A DNA stretch of 14,344 nucleotides, from the NCBI GenBank assembly GCA_964525185.1, contig CAZGFQ010000047.1, positions 1-14,344 on the forward strand, written 5' to 3'. The stretch's first letter is position 1, and every line of letters starts with the position of its first letter. A model generated the notes under the pieces. The model saw only the letters and a list, made by a program, of their open reading frames with translations, was not told the DNA's origin and made no database searches. Positions 7,378 to 14,306 of the stretch are shown here, in pieces. Origin of the DNA: JABHGY01 sp964525185. GTDB taxonomy: Bacteria > Fidelibacterota > Marinisomatia > Marinisomatales > UBA1611. Position numbers and translations under genes: made by a program.

Positions 7378-10300
7378 TTAGTTTAATTCGATATCGATAC
7401 CCAAGCCCATAAGCTCCTTAATCATCACATTGAATGATTCGGGAGTACCAAATTCTGGCATAGGCTCGCCGCGGACAAGTGAATTATACACTTTTGAACG
7501 GCCTTCAACATCATCAGATTTAACGGTAAGCATTTCATGTAATGTGTGCGCAGCTCCATATGCTTGAAGCGCCCATACTTCCATTTCACCAAGTCTTTGA
7601 CCACCAAATTGAGCCTTACCGCCCAATGGCTGTTGCGTGATTAATGAATATGGCCCTGTAGACCTAGCATGCATTTTATCATCAACCATATGACTTAGTT
7701 TCATCATATAAATATTTCCAACCGTTACCGGGTTATCGAAATAGTCACCCGTCTTACCGTCGATAAGCATTGCTTTGCCTGTCGCCGGTATTCCTGCAGC
7801 TTTCATCTCATTAGCAACATCCTCTGGCGTAGCACCATCGAATACAGGAGTTGCAAATTTTTGCCCAGTCACTTCACCGACCCAGCCAAGCATTGTTTCA
7901 TATAGCTGACCAAGGTTCATACGAGAAGGAACGCCTAAAGGGTTCAACACAATATCGACCGGAGTTCCGTCTTCCATAAATGGCATATCTTCTTCAGGAA
8001 CGATTGTAGCTACAATCCCTTTATTCCCATGACGTCCTGCCATTTTATCTCCAACAGAAACTTTTCTCTTATTAGCTACAAACACTTTTGCTAACTTAAG
8101 AATTCCTGGTTGCAGTTCATCGCCAACACGAATCTTGAAGATTTTCCGCTCCAAATCAGTCTCGATAGCTGTCCATTCTGTCCTGAATGACCTCCAGATG
8201 GTTTTAATTTTTTTCCATACTGGTTTACTTTCAACCCATGCTGCATCTTGAGCAAATTGTTCTAAATCAAACGTTTTTAATCGTTTCATTGTCAACTTGG
8301 TTGATTTCTTAATTAAGGTACGCCCGGAGGATAAATCTCTAATACCATTAGAAATTTCATCTTTTAATAATTCGAGTAACTTTTCATCACGACTTGTTTT
8401 TAATTGCTTTTTATTTTCCAAAGCAGACTTCTGGTAGCCGTTAATAATTTGTCTTTCTTCTGTCCGTGTACGCTTTGCCTGTTTTTCGAAAAGCTTTGTT
8501 TTTATAACGACACCTTTCACACCAGGTTCAGCTCGCTTGGATGCATCTTTAACTTCTCCAGCTTTCTCACCAAAAATAGCGCGAAGTAATTTTTCTTCCG
8601 GAGATGGATCTGTTTCACCTTTAGGTGTCACTTTTCCAATAAGAATATCACCTTCTTTAACTCTGGCGCCAACACGAATAACACCATTTTCATCCAATTC
8701 TTTTGTAGCGTCTTCGCTGACATTAGGAATTTCTGGTGTTAATTCTTCTTGACCGCGTTTTGTGTCACGAACTTCAAGTTCAATTTCATTACAATGAACA
8801 GAACTAAATACATCTTCCTTCACTAAGCGTTCACTTAATACAATCGCATCTTCAAAGTTGTACCCACGCCATGGCATGAATGCTACTTTAATATTGGAAC
8901 CAAGTGCTAATTCACCATTTTCAGTTGATGCTCCATCAGCAATAACATCGCCTTCAGCAACTTTCTGACCTTCTTTAACCAAAGGTCTTTGATTGTGAAC
9001 TGTATTCTGGTTTGTACGTTGATAATTTTTTAAACTGATTTCAACAGAGTCCTCACCATCAAATAATTTGAGGGAATCCTTGACCGCAGTACGCCTAATT
9101 ACAACCTTACTCGAGTCAACATAATCAATAACACCGTCAACTGGAGAGACAGCACATGAACGTGAATCAACGGCAACTTTAGCTTCTAGACCCGTACCCA
9201 CAATTGGAGATTGAGGTCTCATTAATGGCACCGATTGACGTTGCATATTTGAGCCCATCAAAGCACGGTTAGCATCATCATGCTCAAGAAAAGGTATAAG
9301 ACCAGCAGCAACACTAAGAATTTGATTTGGTGATACTTCAACATAATCAACATCTTTTGGATTTACGATTGGAAAATCACCCTTAATACGCGTCCGAACG
9401 GTTTCATCTGTCAGCTTACCTTTACTATCAACTTCACAATTCGCCTGTGCAACTTGCACGCGATCTTCGTCGTCAGCGGAAAGGTAATTCACTTCAGACG
9501 TAACATAAGAACCGGCATCTTTTTTATTTAATCTTCTGTAAGGTGATTCAATAAAACCATGGTCATTAATAACGGCGTAAATAGCCAAAGAACTTATTAA
9601 TCCAATGTTAGGACCTTCAGGTGTTTCAATGGGACATAGTCGCCCATAATGTGTATAGTGAACATCTCGAACTTCAAACCCAGCACGCTCACGTGTTAGA
9701 CCCCCTGGCCCAAGAGCAGAAATTCTACGCTTATGCGTTATTTCAGCAAGCGGATTGGTCTGATCCCCAAATTGTGACAATTGCGATGTTCCAAAGAATG
9801 TATTAATCACAGTGGTTACAACACGTGAATTGATTAAATCCTGCGGCGTAATACTTTCCGACTCTCTTAAGTTCATTCTTTCGTGAACTGTACGAATCAT
9901 TCGGCTTAGAGCAACACTAAACTGGTTAGTTAATTGTTCACCTACTGTTTTTACACGACGATTACCTAAATGGTCTATATCATCAATACCACGATCACCT
10001 TTTCTCATATCAATAAGAAAACGAATAACCTGAATAATATCATCCATAGTAAGAACGGTATCTTCGACAGGAACATCTAAATTAAACTGTTGATTTAATC
10101 TATAACGACCAACTTCTCCTAAATCATATTTTTTAGGACTAAAGAAAATACGTTCAATAAATTTCTGAGCTGTTTCTAAGTTTGGCGGCTCGCTTGATCG
10201 CAACAATTGATATACAATACCCAAAGCTTCTTCAGTGTTTTTAGCAGGATCTTTTCCAACTGTATTCAGTAATAACATTGAAGCAAAATCACGATTACCA

Positions 10301-11154
10301 TTAACCACAGTAACTTCTTTAACTTTGTTTTCAACAAGAAGATCAACAACATCCTGTGATATTTCTTTGCCACCTTCAAAGAAGATTTCGCCAGTCGCAA
10401 CATCCACAATATCTTCAACGACAGTTGCGCCTGTATAAACTTCTAAATCGAGATTTTTCAACTTAACTGTTTCAACAGCTCCAAATGCTTTAAAAATATC
10501 AGCATTTGTGGAATACCCAAGAGCACGCAATAACATCGTTACTGGGAATTTTCTGCGACGATCAATAATGACAAATAAACAATCATTTATATCTGTCGTA
10601 AAATCAACCCAAGATCCTCTTGCTGGTATAATTCTCGCTTGAAATAATTTTGTTCCGTTCGGATGGATAGATTCATCAAAAAATACACCAGGAGATCTTT
10701 GCAATTGAGAAACAATTACTCGCTCCGCACCATTTATGATAAAAGTTCCTTTTTTAGTCATATAGGGAATATTACCGAAATAAACATCTTGCTCAATTTT
10801 ATGAGCAACTTTATTTCGATCATTTTCATCCATTATATTCAGTGAAAGTTTTACTCGCAATGGTGACGAATAGGTCACACCACGCTCAATACATTCATCT
10901 GGTGAATATTTTGGATTCCCTAAATAATAGGAGTTATAGTCTAGTACATAATTTCTATGATTATCTTCTAGCGGAAAAACATTCTGAAATACGCCTTCTA
11001 GTCCAATTGGACTTCTAGCTTCAGGTGCTTCATTCTCCTGTAAAAACGTTTGATATGCCTTCGTTTGAATTGCCAATAGATCTGGCATATTCACGAACGA
11101 CGATATCCGTGAAAAGGATTTTCGTTCAGTCGATGACTTTAATGTGGCTCCCAA
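7378..11154 (-). CDS. rpoB: DNA-directed RNA polymerase subunit beta (TTG start)
   Basis: Beta subunit, 1258 residues, forming with beta-prime the catalytic cleft of RNA polymerase. The rifampicin region GTSQLSQFGDQTNPLAEITH begins at 455; Asp464, His474 and Ser479 (E. coli 516, 526 and 531) are wild type, but Gly463 replaces E. coli Met515. Other hallmarks are ITHKRRISALGPGGLTRERA, PWRGYNFEDAI, and KMAGRHGNKG with Lys1037 and Lys1045 (E. coli Lys1065 and Lys1073). Residues of about 885-1005 form a Lys/Glu-rich, probably helical insert where E. coli has its second lineage-specific insertion. The start is TTG (11154-11152), 5 nt after a perfect AGGAGG; the first internal Met (residue 23) lies inside the conserved N-terminus. 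It is 54 nt after rplL and 17 nt before rpoC. Confidence 0.98.
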   Translation of the reverse strand: MGATLKSSTERKSFSRISSFVNMPDLLAIQTKAYQTFLQENEAPEARSPIGLEGVFQNVFPLEDNHRNYVLDYNSYYLGNPKYSPDECIERGVTYSSPLRVKLSLNIMDENDRNKVAHKIEQDVYFGNIPYMTKKGTFIINGAERVIVSQLQRSPGVFFDESIHPNGTKLFQARIIPARGSWVDFTTDINDCLFVIIDRRRKFPVTMLLRALGYSTNADIFKAFGAVETVKLKNLDLEVYTGATVVEDIVDVATGEIFFEGGKEISQDVVDLLVENKVKEVTVVNGNRDFASMLLLNTVGKDPAKNTEEALGIVYQLLRSSEPPNLETAQKFIERIFFSPKKYDLGEVGRYRLNQQFNLDVPVEDTVLTMDDIIQVIRFLIDMRKGDRGIDDIDHLGNRRVKTVGEQLTNQFSVALSRMIRTVHERMNLRESESITPQDLINSRVVTTVINTFFGTSQLSQFGDQTNPLAEITHKRRISALGPGGLTRERAGFEVRDVHYTHYGRLCPIETPEGPNIGLISSLAIYAVINDHGFIESPYRRLNKKDAGSYVTSEVNYLSADDEDRVQVAQANCEVDSKGKLTDETVRTRIKGDFPIVNPKDVDYVEVSPNQILSVAAGLIPFLEHDDANRALMGSNMQRQSVPLMRPQSPIVGTGLEAKVAVDSRSCAVSPVDGVIDYVDSSKVVIRRTAVKDSLKLFDGEDSVEISLKNYQRTNQNTVHNQRPLVKEGQKVAEGDVIADGASTENGELALGSNIKVAFMPWRGYNFEDAIVLSERLVKEDVFSSVHCNEIELEVRDTKRGQEELTPEIPNVSEDATKELDENGVIRVGARVKEGDILIGKVTPKGETDPSPEEKLLRAIFGEKAGEVKDASKRAEPGVKGVVIKTKLFEKQAKRTRTEERQIINGYQKSALENKKQLKTSRDEKLLELLKDEISNGIRDLSSGRTLIKKSTKLTMKRLKTFDLEQFAQDAAWVESKPVWKKIKTIWRSFRTEWTAIETDLERKIFKIRVGDELQPGILKLAKVFVANKRKVSVGDKMAGRHGNKGIVATIVPEEDMPFMEDGTPVDIVLNPLGVPSRMNLGQLYETMLGWVGEVTGQKFATPVFDGATPEDVANEMKAAGIPATGKAMLIDGKTGDYFDNPVTVGNIYMMKLSHMVDDKMHARSTGPYSLITQQPLGGKAQFGGQRLGEMEVWALQAYGAAHTLHEMLTVKSDDVEGRSKVYNSLVRGEPMPEFGTPESFNVMIKELMGLGIDIELN

Positions 11155-11159
11155 TTAAG

Positions 11160-11165
11160 CCTCCT
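11160..11165 (-). promoter_or_regulatory. Strong Shine-Dalgarno (AGGAGG) that fixes the rpoB TTG start
   Basis: AGGAGG on the coding strand, followed by CTTAA and then TTG GGA GCC. It is the best match to the anti-Shine-Dalgarno sequence among the intergenic gaps of this window. Its 5-nt spacing decides in favour of the TTG at 11154 as the rpoB start. Confidence 0.85.
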
Positions 11166-11190
11166 ATGGTTGTATTTGTTGAAAGAATAT

Positions 11191-11206
11191 TAAAATGCGT
11201 AAAATG
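11191..11206. repeat. Two 7-bp direct repeats in the rplL-rpoB gap
   Basis: On the plus strand TAAAATG occurs at 11191-11197 and 11200-11206, a 9-bp period, directly after the rplL stop. The sequence is low-complexity and AT-rich, and no hairpin or terminator is evident. It may be chance; a role in mRNA processing between rplL and rpoB is speculative. Confidence 0.4.
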
Positions 11207-11208
11207 GA

Positions 11209-11583
11209 CTAGCTTATTTCCACTTCAGCACCAGCTTCTTCTAACTGAGCTTTTACATCATTTGCTTCAGCTTCAGAAACAGCTTCTTTCACAGCTTTTG
11301 GAGCTGAGTCCACTAATTCTTTAGCTTCTTTCAATCCAAGATCTGTAATACTGCGAACAACTTTAATTACATTAATTTTAGCTTGTCCTGCAGATTTTAA
11401 TACGACGTCAAATTCGGTTTGCTCAGCCGCTTCACTACCACCAGCAGCAGGGGCCGCAGCCATAGCTACAGGTGCAGCAGCAGTTACACCAAATTTCTCT
11501 TCTATATCCGATATGAGTTCAGATACTTCGATCATGTTGGCTTCTTCCAAATAAGTTAGTACATCAGCGCGTGTTATTGCCAT
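11209..11583 (-). CDS. rplL: Large ribosomal subunit protein bL12 (L7/L12)
   Basis: L7/L12, 124 residues, typical length. Dimers of this protein attach to L10 and form the mobile stalk that recruits and activates EF-Tu, EF-G and other factors. Three parts are visible: an N-terminal dimerisation and L10-binding domain (about 1-33), a flexible Ala/Gly-rich hinge (about 34-54), and the factor-binding C-terminal domain (about 57-124) with KINVIKVVR and GLKEAKELVD. The ATG at 11583 has an excellent AAGGAG site 8 nt upstream, fitting its need for more copies per ribosome than the other proteins. It lies 29 nt after rplJ and 54 nt before rpoB. The stop is TAG. Confidence 0.98.
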   Translation of the reverse strand: MAITRADVLTYLEEANMIEVSELISDIEEKFGVTAAAPVAMAAAPAAGGSEAAEQTEFDVVLKSAGQAKINVIKVVRSITDLGLKEAKELVDSAPKAVKEAVSEAEANDVKAQLEEAGAEVEIS

Positions 11584-11612
11584 TGTTTTTGCTCCTTACG
11601 ATTAACTAAGTG

Positions 11613-12128
11613 TTAAGATTTGTTTTCTTTGAGATTATTTAATACACCTACCATATTAGTCATTGGACCATTTAAAGTAGATACAAATTTTTGCAGCGGA
11701 CTCTGTATAGTTCGCATAAAGACGGATAACAATTCATCTTTACTTGGCATATCTGCCAGTTTTTTACAATCAGCACCTGGAAGGAATTCTCCATCCAGAA
11801 TTATCCCCTTTACAGCAGGGAGTTCCCTTTCTTTTGTAAAATCTTTTATGACCTTTGCTGGCGCTACAGGCTCATCATAAGACAAAGCAATTGCAGTTGA
11901 ACCGGTTAATAGATCATCCGTAATTGGCAAATTGTGCCTTTCAGCAGCCAATTTAATAATTGAATTTTTGGCAACTTGATATTCAACATCCGCTTTATAA
12001 AATTCGCCTCTTAGCTCTGTAATTTCACTCACATTTAAGCCATGATACTCTGTAAAATAAATTGCAGTAGCTCGACCTAACTTGTCAGTCAATTCTTCAA
12101 ATTTTTCTATATTTTTAATATTTGGCAT
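11613..12128 (-). CDS. rplJ: Large ribosomal subunit protein uL10
   Basis: L10, 171 residues, normal length. It binds 23S rRNA together with L11 and anchors L7/L12 dimers through its long C-terminal helix. The N-terminal domain shows the family motif YFTEYHGLNVSEITELR (about 24-40), and VAKNS follows near position 53. The C-terminal region (about 130-170) is the presumed L7/L12-binding helix. The ATG at 12128-12126 lies only 4 nt after the rplA stop, and its AAGG site overlaps the last codons of rplA, so the two genes are probably translationally coupled. In many bacteria an L10 leader with a kink-turn precedes rplJ; there is no intergenic room for one here. Confidence 0.97.
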   Translation of the reverse strand: MPNIKNIEKFEELTDKLGRATAIYFTEYHGLNVSEITELRGEFYKADVEYQVAKNSIIKLAAERHNLPITDDLLTGSTAIALSYDEPVAPAKVIKDFTKERELPAVKGIILDGEFLPGADCKKLADMPSKDELLSVFMRTIQSPLQKFVSTLNGPMTNMVGVLNNLKENKS

Positions 12129-12132
12129 ATTT

Positions 12133-12822
12133 TTACCTTATGCTTGCATGGTCAATTTTAATTCCAGGCCCCATTGTCGAAGATAAAGTCATCTTTTTCA
12201 CATACTGCCCCTTGACTGAAGCAGGACGTGCTTTAATTAATTTATCATAAATCGTTTTAATATTTTCTAAAAGAGCATCGTTTTCAAAAGATGATTTTCC
12301 GCAAGTAACATGAATAATCCCCTGCTTTTCGACTCGCAATTCAACTTGGCCAGCCTTTAATTCATTAACTGCTTTAGCAACATCCATTGTAACGGTGCCA
12401 CTTTTCGGGTTCGGCATTAGTCCTTTTGGGCCTAATATTTTCCCCAATTTACCTAATTCGCCCATCATGTCAGGTGTTGCGACAATTTTGTCCACATCCG
12501 ACCAACCACCTTTTATCTTGTTGAGATATTCTTTATTGCCAACAAAGTCGGCACCCGCTTCTTCAGCTTCTTTTTCTTTAGGACCTGAAGCCAACACAAG
12601 AACAGTTACTGACTTACCAGTACCATGCGGCAATGCTGTTGTTACACGAATGTTTTCTTCTGCATGACGCGGATCTACATTTAAATTGAAAGCTAAATCT
12701 ACCGATTCATCAAATTTTGTAAATTTCAGTTCTTTCAAAATCGCAACACTATCTTCTAGAGAATAAGCATTATCGCGATTATATTTTTCAGCGAAAGTTT
12801 TTTGATTTTTTGTAGTTCCCAT
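12133..12822 (-). CDS. rplA: Large ribosomal subunit protein uL1
   Basis: L1, 229 residues, full length. It forms the L1 stalk of the 50S subunit with 23S rRNA helices 76-78 and helps release E-site tRNA. The diagnostic motif GKILGPKGLMPNPKSGTVT lies at 127-145, and the C-terminal RPASVKGQYVKK with STMGPGIKID is also typical. In E. coli L1 represses rplK-rplA by binding a mimic of its rRNA site in the mRNA leader; I could not identify such a mimic here, and the gap before rplK is only 16 nt. The ATG at 12822 follows AAGG and lies 14 nt after rplK. Confidence 0.98.
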   Translation of the reverse strand: MGTTKNQKTFAEKYNRDNAYSLEDSVAILKELKFTKFDESVDLAFNLNVDPRHAEENIRVTTALPHGTGKSVTVLVLASGPKEKEAEEAGADFVGNKEYLNKIKGGWSDVDKIVATPDMMGELGKLGKILGPKGLMPNPKSGTVTMDVAKAVNELKAGQVELRVEKQGIIHVTCGKSSFENDALLENIKTIYDKLIKARPASVKGQYVKKMTLSSTMGPGIKIDHASIR

Positions 12823-12836
12823 ATTATTTAAACCTT

Positions 12837-13259
12837 TTATTTTACTTCAATACCCATACTTTTGCAGGTACCTCTAATCATTTCAACTGCTTTTTCAACA
12901 GTGTTTGCATTCAGATCTACCATTTTTATTTCTGCGATTGATTTTAAATCATCTTCAGTTACAACACCAACCTTATCACGATTTGGCTCGCCAGAACCTT
13001 TATTTATTTTTGCAGCTTTTAAAATCAATCTCGCTGCTGGCGGTGTCTTAGTAATAAATGTGAAACTTCTATCAGCATAAACGGTGATTTCAACAGGAAT
13101 AATATCCCCCATCTTGTCTTGCGTTGCCGCATTGAAAGATTTACAGAAATCCATAATATTAACACCATTTTGACCCAATGCAGGTCCTACAGGTGGCGCT
13201 GGATTTGCTTGACCAGCTGGAATTTGGAGCTTTATAAAGCCGATGACTTTCTTTGCCAT
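12837..13259 (-). CDS. rplK: Large ribosomal subunit protein uL11
   Basis: L11, 140 residues, one or two shorter than usual. It binds the 1051-1108 region of 23S rRNA at the GTPase-associated centre; in E. coli it is needed for RelA activation on stalled ribosomes and is the target site of thiostrepton. The N-terminal domain shows QIPAGQANPAPPVGPALGQ (12-30), including Pro22, Pro23 and Pro26 of the thiostrepton-contact helix, all intact. The C-terminal RNA-binding domain carries TPPAARLILKAA and ends GTCKSMGIEVK. Conserved Lys3 and Lys40 resemble PrmA-methylated positions in E. coli. The ATG at 13259 has AAGGT upstream; the gene is 16 nt after nusG. Confidence 0.98.
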   Translation of the reverse strand: MAKKVIGFIKLQIPAGQANPAPPVGPALGQNGVNIMDFCKSFNAATQDKMGDIIPVEITVYADRSFTFITKTPPAARLILKAAKINKGSGEPNRDKVGVVTEDDLKSIAEIKMVDLNANTVEKAVEMIRGTCKSMGIEVK

Positions 13260-13275
13260 TTTAATTCTACCTTAA

Positions 13276-13809
13276 TTAATTTTCTTTTATTACTTGTAAA
13301 TAATCCAATTCAACAGGAGTCGGTCTACCAAAAATACTCACTGAAACTTTCAACTTTTGCTTATCGTGATTGACTTCTGTAACAAATCCTGAAAAATCCA
13401 TAAATGGCCCATCTACAACCTTAACAGCATCTCCCTTTTTGTAAGGCGCGGCATCCACAGTCCTAACGGGTCCTTCACCACCTTCTATATCGCCCAAAAA
13501 TCGCTGAACTTCATCTTGAGATAGCGGTTGCGGATTTCCACCGGATCCAACAAAATTTATCACGCCATTCACATTCTCTACTAAATACCTTGATTCTTTA
13601 TTTAAGTCCAACTGAACAAGGAGATACCCAGGAAAGAAAACTTTTTCTCTTATCTTCTTCTTCCCATCTTTCATTTCCACTACATTTTCAGTCGGTACGA
13701 GAACTTTTTTAATCAATTCGCCCATATTCGCATCTTCTATATCGAAAAGAATAGCTTCTCGAATTTTTTTCTCTCGCCCTGAAATGACTCTAACTGTGTA
13801 CCAATTCAT
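13276..13809 (-). CDS. nusG: Transcription termination/antitermination factor NusG
   Basis: NusG, 177 residues, typical. It binds the beta-prime clamp of elongating RNA polymerase, modulates pausing, and in many bacteria links polymerase to Rho or to ribosomal protein S10. The NGN domain (about 1-112) shows WYTVRVISGREKKI at the N-terminus and the FFPGYLLVQ strand (58-66). The KOW domain (about 123-177) contains YKKGDAVKVVDGPFMDFSG and a Pro-Val-Glu-Leu-Asp stretch near the C-terminus. No extra insertion domain is present. The ATG at 13809 lies 9 nt after secE, with AGG overlapping the secE TAG stop, suggesting coupling. Its location beside secE and rplK is the most conserved arrangement in bacteria. 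Confidence 0.98.
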   Translation of the reverse strand: MNWYTVRVISGREKKIREAILFDIEDANMGELIKKVLVPTENVVEMKDGKKKIREKVFFPGYLLVQLDLNKESRYLVENVNGVINFVGSGGNPQPLSQDEVQRFLGDIEGGEGPVRTVDAAPYKKGDAVKVVDGPFMDFSGFVTEVNHDKQKLKVSVSIFGRPTPVELDYLQVIKEN

Positions 13810-13818
13810 TATTTCAAC

Positions 13819-14001
13819 CTAGAGAATAAAGCTTAAAACTTTTCCCAAAAGAAAATCTACAAAGAATAAAAAGACCGCCAACACTAGAGATAAAGATAAG
13901 ACAACATACGTGGAGCCCTTGAGCTCTACCCACGATGGCCAAGAAACCTTTTTCATCTCAACCTGAACTTCATCTATAAATTGTTTTGACTTATTTATCA
14001 T
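13819..14001 (-). CDS. secE: Preprotein translocase subunit SecE
   Basis: SecE, 60 residues, the short single-span form found in most bacteria (E. coli has three spans). It is an essential part of the SecYEG channel in the cytoplasmic membrane and clamps the two halves of SecY. The N-terminal amphipathic helix (about 4-18) leads into the hallmark KKVSWPSW (17-24), followed by one transmembrane helix (about 31-56). The ATG at 14001 has AAAGG about 9 nt upstream. The gene lies 49 nt after tRNA-Trp and 9 nt before nusG. The stop is TAG. Confidence 0.96.
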   Translation of the reverse strand: MINKSKQFIDEVQVEMKKVSWPSWVELKGSTYVVLSLSLVLAVFLFFVDFLLGKVLSFIL

Positions 14002-14050
14002 ATAAATTTGCCTTTAATATCTGCTCGTTATGTGAATCTCTAATTCGTAG

Positions 14051-14123
14051 CAGGTGAGACAGGACTTGAACCCGCAACCCCCGGTGTTGGAGACCGGTGC
14101 TCTACCAATTGAGCTACTCACCT
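14051..14123 (-). tRNA. tRNA-Trp (anticodon CCA)
   Basis: A 73-nt cloverleaf on the minus strand. The acceptor stem AGGTGAG/CTCACCT pairs perfectly (7 bp) with discriminator G. The D-arm is GCTC/GAGC, the anticodon stem is CCGGT/ACCGG with loop CTCCAAC, and the anticodon CCA corresponds to 14090-14088. The T-arm GCGGG/CCTGT closes with G-U pairs around loop TTCAAGT. The sequence closely resembles E. coli tRNA-Trp. The 3' CCA is not encoded: the next bases are CTA, so a CCA-adding enzyme is needed. The gene is 7 nt after rpmG and 49 nt before secE and so is probably cut from a longer transcript with its neighbours. A tRNA-Trp beside tuf and secE is a recurrent bacterial arrangement. Confidence 0.97.
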
Positions 14124-14130
14124 AATTGAG

Positions 14131-14295
14131 TTATTTAGTCTCCTTAAACATGACATGTTTTTTGATTCTAGGATCATACTTTTTGTATTCTACACGCTCA
14201 GGATGCGTTTTCTTACTTTTCATGATTGTGTAGCGATACCCTGTACCGGCTGTACTTTCAATATGAACAATAACACGTTTACTATTACCAGCCAT
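14131..14295 (-). CDS. rpmG: Large ribosomal subunit protein bL33, cysteine-free form
   Basis: L33, 54 residues, beginning MAGNSKRVIVHIESTAGTGY and ending HVMFKETK. It is a small 50S protein near the E site. Family marks are STAGTGYRYTIMKSKK and the YDPRIKKHV stretch, comparable with SSAGTGHFY and KFDPVVRQHV of E. coli L33. There are no cysteines, so this is the zinc-independent (C-minus) type. The ATG at 14295-14293 is preceded by AAGGA, which overlaps the tuf stop (TAAGGA), 8 nt upstream. The gene sits 11 nt after tuf and 7 nt before tRNA-Trp; tuf-rpmG-secE order is known in other bacteria. Confidence 0.95.
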   Translation of the reverse strand: MAGNSKRVIVHIESTAGTGYRYTIMKSKKTHPERVEYKKYDPRIKKHVMFKETK

Positions 14296-14306
14296 AAGAC
14301 TATTCC

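Noticed and set aside
7425..7607. Minus-strand 60-codon frame inside the rpoB 3' end
   Set aside because: It is an out-of-frame overlap with a very conserved part of rpoB and resembles no known protein.
9621..9806. Plus-strand 61-codon open frame opposite rpoB, and similar antisense frames at 2601-2894, 6444-6764 and 12395-12667
   Set aside because: They lie opposite highly conserved genes, have no recognisable motifs, and are expected shadows of the minus-strand coding sequences.
11086..11088. ATG (Met23) as an alternative rpoB start
   Set aside because: It would remove part of the conserved N-terminus (RKSFSRISSFV) and has no good ribosome binding site, whereas the upstream TTG has a perfect AGGAGG at 5 nt.
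13260..13275. L1-binding operator upstream of rplK
   Set aside because: Only 16 nt separate nusG and rplK, and no L1-site mimic could be recognised by eye; a site inside the nusG end cannot be excluded without folding.
14002..14050. Promoter for secE in the tRNA-secE gap
   Set aside because: TATTAA could serve as a -10, but no TTGACA-like hexamer lies 16-18 nt upstream. Evidence is too weak to list.
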